From Rhizophagus irregularis (Eukaryota; Glomeromycota; Glomeromycetes; Glomerales; Glomeraceae): DNA of 64,000 nucleotides. Every line of letters starts with the position of its first letter. Position 1 is the stretch's first letter. This document shows, one piece after another, positions 60,660 to 64,000 of the stretch. Made by a program: the position numbers and the translations under genes. Location of the stretch: NCBI RefSeq assembly GCF_026210795.1, contig NC_089432.1:4464001-4528000 (forward strand), given 5' to 3'. The notes under the pieces were generated by a model. That model was not told the origin of the DNA. It ran no database searches and saw nothing but the letters and a program-made list of their open reading frames with translations.

Positions 60660-61515
60660 TGTAGAAGTGTGGCGTTACCACATTACTAAACCTAGAGTTA
60701 TTGTTGATCATTTAAAGTTACCTGTATAATTGTGAGCTTGTGACACGTTGTACAAGTTGTACAATGATTTTTTACGTCACATCAAATTAGCATAACATTA
60801 CAACCAACGACTATAACTTATGAAACTATTGGTCTATGTGAATTTAGTGTTTTAATGGAATTTTATCCAACAGATTTGGCAATTTTTCACCTTTAAGGAA
60901 ATATATTTTGAGTAACAAAATAATTACACCTACACTAGTTTATATAACTAGATGGGCAATTTGAGTAGAGTTTAAAGAATAATGTTTTGGTTCTAAACTA
61001 ATTTCTTCTTACTTTTTTCATAGACAGTATATTGCTAATATGGTTATATAAATTTAATAAAAATAAAAGCAATAATTTTTTATTAAACTCAAATAACGAA
61101 CCTTGTTTTAAATTATGATTTGAAAGAAAAAAGCTTAAAAAATTCAAACTCAAATAATATCTTTTTTTTTTCAAGTATGTAGCAATTGTAGCATATACAG
61201 ATATTATATTGAGATGGTTAATCAGAAAATAGATGACCCGTTAAGCGGCATATTCGTTAGATAGCGTGACCATCATGACCATCATGATAATCGAAGGAAA
61301 AACAATATAAATAAGTATAAATATAATTTAAATCGAGGATTGGGTGATAAGGAATATTTTGAATTACAAGATTAAGCGATACTCAATAAGTTTAGTACAT
61401 CATTTTAAAAGTATTAAAATCTTTAAAGAACTTTTGTGGGTGATATAACTATAAAAATACACTACTATAATATTTATTAGTAAAAGCAGAAATGTACTAG
61501 AGAAGGTAGTAGTTT
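60660..61515. other. Intergenic stretch between tandem kinase-Sel1 genes
   Basis: Should hold the promoter of the 58.7 kb gene (minus strand). No coding sequence or clear element was recognised. Confidence 0.4.
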
Positions 61516-61516
61516 A

Positions 61517-62109
61517 TAATGGGATCACCCAAGAATCCTGACGTTCATAATATCGACAGTCTATAATCTCGATACCAAAATCCCGATAAGTGCAAATCCC
61601 GATTGAATCAAAATCCTGACAGTCACAGAATTCCGATGATCTAAAATCTTGACAGCCAAAATCCTGTTGAGATTCGATCAGATGAATTTGAGATTACTTA
61701 ATTTTTTTAATGCAATTATTTCTAATTTTAGAAGATAAGGAATAGTTTAGTAATCTAGTAATATACTGTACAGTACATAATCCTTTTAACTAAGTTTTTT
61801 CTTTAAATTTCATTAATAATATAGTAACGTTAGTTAATTTGCATTAATATTAAATAAAATTTGCAAATAATTTACATTGGTATTAATAAAATTTACAGAT
61901 TATATTTTAATTATATTGATAAATTAACCCGTTACTGCGTCACTGCATTTTTAAAATTATGGAAAATTTATATAATTTTTTTTTTTTAAAAAAAAAAACT
62001 GTCAGAATTTGTGACTCGGGATTTTATTTCAACGGGATTTGGGTTTGTCAGGATTTTGGTGTCGGGATTGTAGACTGTCGATTTTATGGATGTCAGGAAA
62101 ACCCGATTA
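61517..62109. mobile_element. About 590-bp inverted-repeat element with AATCCCGA-type internal units
   Basis: The left part (61517-61640) with ATCGACAGTCTATAATC, ACCAAAATCCCGATA and AAATCCCGATTGAAT is matched in inverse by 61995-62109 (GGATTGTAGACTGTCGAT, ATTTCAACGGGATTTG). Each arm of about 115 bp itself consists of short AATCCYGA units. The interior is AT-rich with no transposase. It lies between the two tandem kinase genes. Confidence 0.75.
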
Positions 62110-62505
62110 TCATAACATTAGTGTTCGCATTTACAAATATTCAAAAACTAAAATAGTCAAATAAAAAATTTCGCTAGTAAACAAATATGCAATGGGAATT
62201 GTTTGAATAAACTTTATCTGGAATGAGTTATACCACATACAGTCTATACAGTCTGACATTTTACTCTGATAAATAATTTTATATTTTTCTATCATTAGAT
62301 TACATGGAAATAAACTAATTTATGCGAAAATATATTTATTTGAAAATCAATTTTCTATGTACATACAGTGTATAATTAAAAAAATGGTTTATATTCTATT
62401 ATTTATTAATTAATCCGGATGAAATTTCTATTTTACTTGTATGTCAATAAAGTCAATAAAATATATCCTAATAAAAAATCAATAAAATATTAATTATACA
62501 TATAA
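62110..62505. other. Short gene-free stretch, 3' flank of the last kinase gene
   Basis: AT-rich; nothing recognised. Confidence 0.4.
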
Positions 62506-62508
62506 ACA

Positions 62509-64000
62509 TTATAAAATTTCTGCTAATTTATTTTGAGCATCTTGATCTCCTTGTTCTGCACATTTTTCATACCAGTAAATTGCTTGATTAATATCTTTCA
62601 CATCTTCTTCATTTTCATACATAAAAGCAAGATTATATTGAGCTATTCTATATCCTAAATTTGCTGACTCTTTATATAATTCAAATGCTTTTTGTTTATT
62701 AATAATAGTTCCAATTCCAATATCATAACAATAACCTAGATTATTTATTCCACTTGCACTACCGAAATCTGCAGCCTTCTGATATAATTCAAATGCCTTG
62801 TGTTTATCAAAACTAGTTCCAATTCCATCTTCATAACAATTTGCTAAACCATTTATTCCGTATGGATTATCTAAATTTGCAGCCTTTTGATATGATTCAA
62901 ATGCTTTTTGTTTATTATTGATTTCAATCCCTAAACGACTAAAATCTCCAAGTAAAACAAGAGAATTTGAATTAGTTTGATTATTTAACAACCAATAATA
63001 AATTTCTTGTGAATTAATATTACAATAATTAAGATAATTGAGGACTTCCTGCTTTTCTCTTTCTCTTTCTATATTATCAATAAGAACAACTATTTCGTCA
63101 ACCACTATACTAAAATCATCTTCGTTCAATAACATTGGAGGTTCTATTTCTTTATTATTTATTCTAATAAAATTTTGAATAATTTGAGATAATTTGATAC
63201 CATGTGACAAATTATTGAGTGCTTGTTCACTTGATAATTGATTTGAAATAATTGATTTTAATTTAACAATAACTTCATTGATAATTGGACGATTATTCGG
63301 TTCGTCATTCCAACAATCTAAAAAAATAAATACATATACGGTTCATAATAAATCAATATAGTAAAATTATGTATGTGAGATTAAATTATATTTACCAGTA
63401 TAAATTTTTATATAATCTTCAGGGGTATTAACGACAGGTTTTTCTCTAAGTCCCTGTAAAATTCTCAAATCCAAACCAATATTTGATATATCGGTTGGTT
63501 CATTACAAAAAGGTGGTTGACCACTAGATATTTCCCATAACAGTACGCCAATGCTATAAATATTGCTCTTTTTATTTAATGAGTATGATTGTGTTTGGTG
63601 ATTATTGATTCTTTTTTGTTCAATTAATTTTGGATCAACATAAGCAATCATATCAAATAATTTTGATTGAATATTAGATAATTCTTCGCTTCTTTTTGAT
63701 AATCTAAAGTCTGTTAATTTGGCAATACCTTGATGAACTAAAACATTGTTCGAGTGCTATAATTATATATGTGATAAATAAAACAATTAAGTTAATAATG
63801 TGTGACAGATAGTGGCTCATTATATGAGATAAGTTAATTACCAGATTATGATGTACAATTCCTTTATCATGTAAATATGATACAGCACTAGCTAGTTGAA
63901 GTGCAATATTTAATTTATTGCTCCAATCTAGACTATCAAAATGTTCTTTTAAATAGTTTCGTAGGGTACCACTGTCAGCGTATTCCATTACTAACAAATA
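62509..64000 (-). CDS. Kinase-Sel1 protein with HHN and DFR in place of HRD and DFG, 5' part beyond window
   Basis: Visible exons: exon 3 from the window end to 63842, exon 4 63756-63396 (361 nt, the same length as in the 39.7 kb gene) and exon 5 63317-62509 with the stop. Exons 1-2, including the glycine loop, lie outside. Exon 3 ends IVHHNL: the catalytic HRD has become HHN, replacing the catalytic base Asp. Exon 4 reads HSNNVLVHQGIAKLTDFRLS: DFG has become DFR. DPKLIEQ, PPFCNEPTD and GLREKPVVNTPEDY are normal, and four Sel1 repeats follow (LGDFSRLGIE.. to DAQNKLAEIL). All visible exons are open. With both the catalytic base and the metal-loop Gly gone, it is very unlikely to phosphorylate anything. 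Closest in layout and sequence to the 58.7 kb gene, from which it is separated by a 590-bp inverted-repeat element. Confidence 0.87.

Overview
The window reads as nuclear DNA of an arbuscular mycorrhizal fungus, most likely a Rhizophagus-type Glomeromycotina. The sequence is very AT-rich. Genes are split by short GT-AG introns, mostly 50-120 nt, and spaced by long non-coding or repeat-filled stretches. The gene content also fits that group: lineage-expanded TKL-like kinases fused to Sel1 repeats, a solo HMG-box protein, a secreted phage-type lysozyme and a small cysteine-containing secreted protein. The taxonomic call is inference from family content; no rRNA or other marker gene is present.

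Layout. 0.5-3.2 kb (-): kinase-Sel1 gene with a one-base frameshift. 5.1-6.4 kb and 9.2-10.3 kb (+): two related, decayed loci that begin with kinase N-terminal/glycine-loop remnants and continue as arrays of very short exon-like units. 10.9-14 kb: minisatellites and a repeat family built on TTTCGCCGAAA. 15.8-18.1 kb (-): a clear kinase-Sel1 pseudogene. 18.7-21.1 kb (-): a nine-exon TKL-like kinase with a 12-nt micro-exon. 24.5-25.9 kb (-): a von Willebrand A protein with tandem Cys/His zinc modules, whose A-domain strands appear circularly permuted. 27-28.2 kb: a third exon-like array. 30.5-31.5 kb (-): a GH24 lysozyme with a MITE abutting its stop codon. 34-35.5 kb (+) and 48-48.6 kb (+): decayed LINE-like pieces. 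37.6 kb (+): HMG-box gene. 39.7-41.7 kb (+): intact kinase-Sel1 gene. 42.8-43.4 kb (-): terminal exons of an unrecognised coiled-coil gene with a 40-bp minisatellite in its intron. 45.4-46.8 kb (-): decayed unrecognised ORFs. 51.9-52.3 kb (+): secreted protein. 53.2 kb: near-perfect foldback element. 58.7-64 kb (-): two tandem kinase-Sel1 genes, the second cut by the window end.

The five kinase-Sel1 paralogues form a series. The 39.7 kb copy is intact. The 0.5 kb copy has intact catalytic motifs but a frameshifted Sel1 tail. The 15.8 kb copy is dead. The 58.7 kb and 62.5 kb copies are open but have lost catalytic residues (G-loop and HRD in one, HRD and DFG in the other), which suggests pseudokinase-Sel1 adaptors. 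Intron positions and several exon lengths (76 or 64, 361 nt) match between paralogues, so the exon models support one another.

The most unusual items are the circularly permuted vWA protein, the recurring arrays of micro-exon-like units at four loci, the pseudokinase series, the MITE whose insertion supplied the lysozyme 3' flank, and five exact copies of the palindrome ATCACGTGAT.
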